DNA of 64,000 nt from Chimaeribacter californicus. Its GTDB lineage: Bacteria; Pseudomonadota; Gammaproteobacteria; Enterobacterales; Enterobacteriaceae. The position numbers were made by a program, and so were the translations under genes. The first letter of the stretch is position 1. Each line of letters begins with the position of its first letter. The stretch covers positions 62,001 to 126,000 of the forward strand of contig NZ_PJZF01000012.1 in assembly GCF_002858675.1 (NCBI RefSeq), written 5' to 3'. This document shows positions 63,757 to 64,000 of the stretch, piece after piece. The notes under the pieces are model-generated. The model searched no databases and had not been told where the DNA came from. It was given only the letters and a program-made list of their open reading frames with translations.

Positions 63757-64000
63757 ATGATTACTGTTATTGCTGAAATCAAGGTCAGGCCGGGGCGCCG
63801 GGATGCGGTGCTGCAACAGATTGAAGCGTTACTGCCTACCGTGCGCGCGGAGCAGGGTTGCGGCAGTTATGTGCCGATGATCGATTTCAACGGGCAGGTG
63901 CCGTGGCGTAAAACGGTGCCGGACTCCATCTTTATGCTGGAGGAGTGGGAGAGCCTGAACCACCTGGAACAGCATCAGCAGCAGGCGCATATGCACCACC
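63757..64000 (+). CDS. ygiN: Quinol monooxygenase YgiN (runs off window)
   Basis: The first 81 residues of an ABM-fold monooxygenase: MITVIAEIKVRPGRRDAVLQQIEALLPTVRAEQGCGSYVPM and FMLEEWESLNHLEQHQQQAHM. It oxidises quinols such as menadiol without a cofactor. GACGAGG precedes the ATG. The C-terminal 20 or so residues are beyond the edge. Confidence 0.93.
   Translation, partial: MITVIAEIKVRPGRRDAVLQQIEALLPTVRAEQGCGSYVPMIDFNGQVPWRKTVPDSIFMLEEWESLNHLEQHQQQAHMHH

Overview
The window is an enterobacterial chromosome segment: ygiQ, ftsP, plsC, parC, mdaB and ygiN lie together, as do metC/yghB/exbBD, the yidL-K-J-H-G cluster and an ast operon. Most of it is GC-rich. Gene content fits Enterobacterales (Yersiniaceae or a related family); I cannot fix the genus from sequence alone.

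Positions 1-17132 are the right-hand part of a PFGI-1/SPI-7-type integrative and conjugative element (ICE). Nearly all of its genes are on the minus strand. From the attachment site leftwards they are: ParA, a small unknown, DnaB, ParB, a TraR/DksA zinc finger, a 35-residue membrane microprotein, a DUF2857 protein and a STY4528-type replication protein, all in one translationally coupled chain; then a PFL_4669-type protein, topoisomerase III, an AT-rich cargo island, a STY4534-type protein, PilL, a TIGR03759 protein, a lytic transglycosylase, a TIGR03765 protein and the start of the coupling ATPase TraD. The element ends in a 50-nt copy of the 3' half of tRNA-Phe (17083-17132). The intact tRNA and the integrase must therefore lie beyond the left edge of the window. 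The cargo (3911-6676) is a four-gene ABC-three-component (ABC-3C) operon: a two-helix membrane protein, a C-terminal-domain protein, a small middle component and a DUF2326-like coiled-coil ATPase. It is probably an anti-invader system. Its two upstream proteins share a short glycine/asparagine motif. The replication gene carries a 42-bp palindrome and three short palindromes about 45 bp apart, a good candidate origin.

17133-18927 is an AT-rich flank with one unknown gene. 18928-25095 is the yid sulfatase locus: an AraC regulator, a sodium/solute symporter, a Cys-type sulfatase, two DUF202 membrane proteins and a radical-SAM sulfatase-maturing enzyme. 25238-30083 holds yghU, an intact yghX, aldA and a catabolic glutamate dehydrogenase. 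30655-38190 is the arginine succinyltransferase operon astCADBE followed by an amino acid permease. With the dehydrogenase alongside, the locus can take arginine to glutamate and on to 2-oxoglutarate.

38217-39780 is a small accessory patch: hicB with a frameshifted hicA, a HigA-like antitoxin without a toxin, and a type I-E CRISPR array of four intact repeats plus one decayed repeat, with no cas genes. Then come terC, a cold-shock-domain protein, exbBD behind a Fur box, a TRAP transporter operon lying between exbB and metC, metC, yghB, a porin, dkgA and an orphan cellobiose-type PTS IIC. The right end has ygiQ, an orphan DmsA-like molybdoenzyme with a near-consensus FNR site, ftsP, plsC, parC, mdaB and the start of ygiN.
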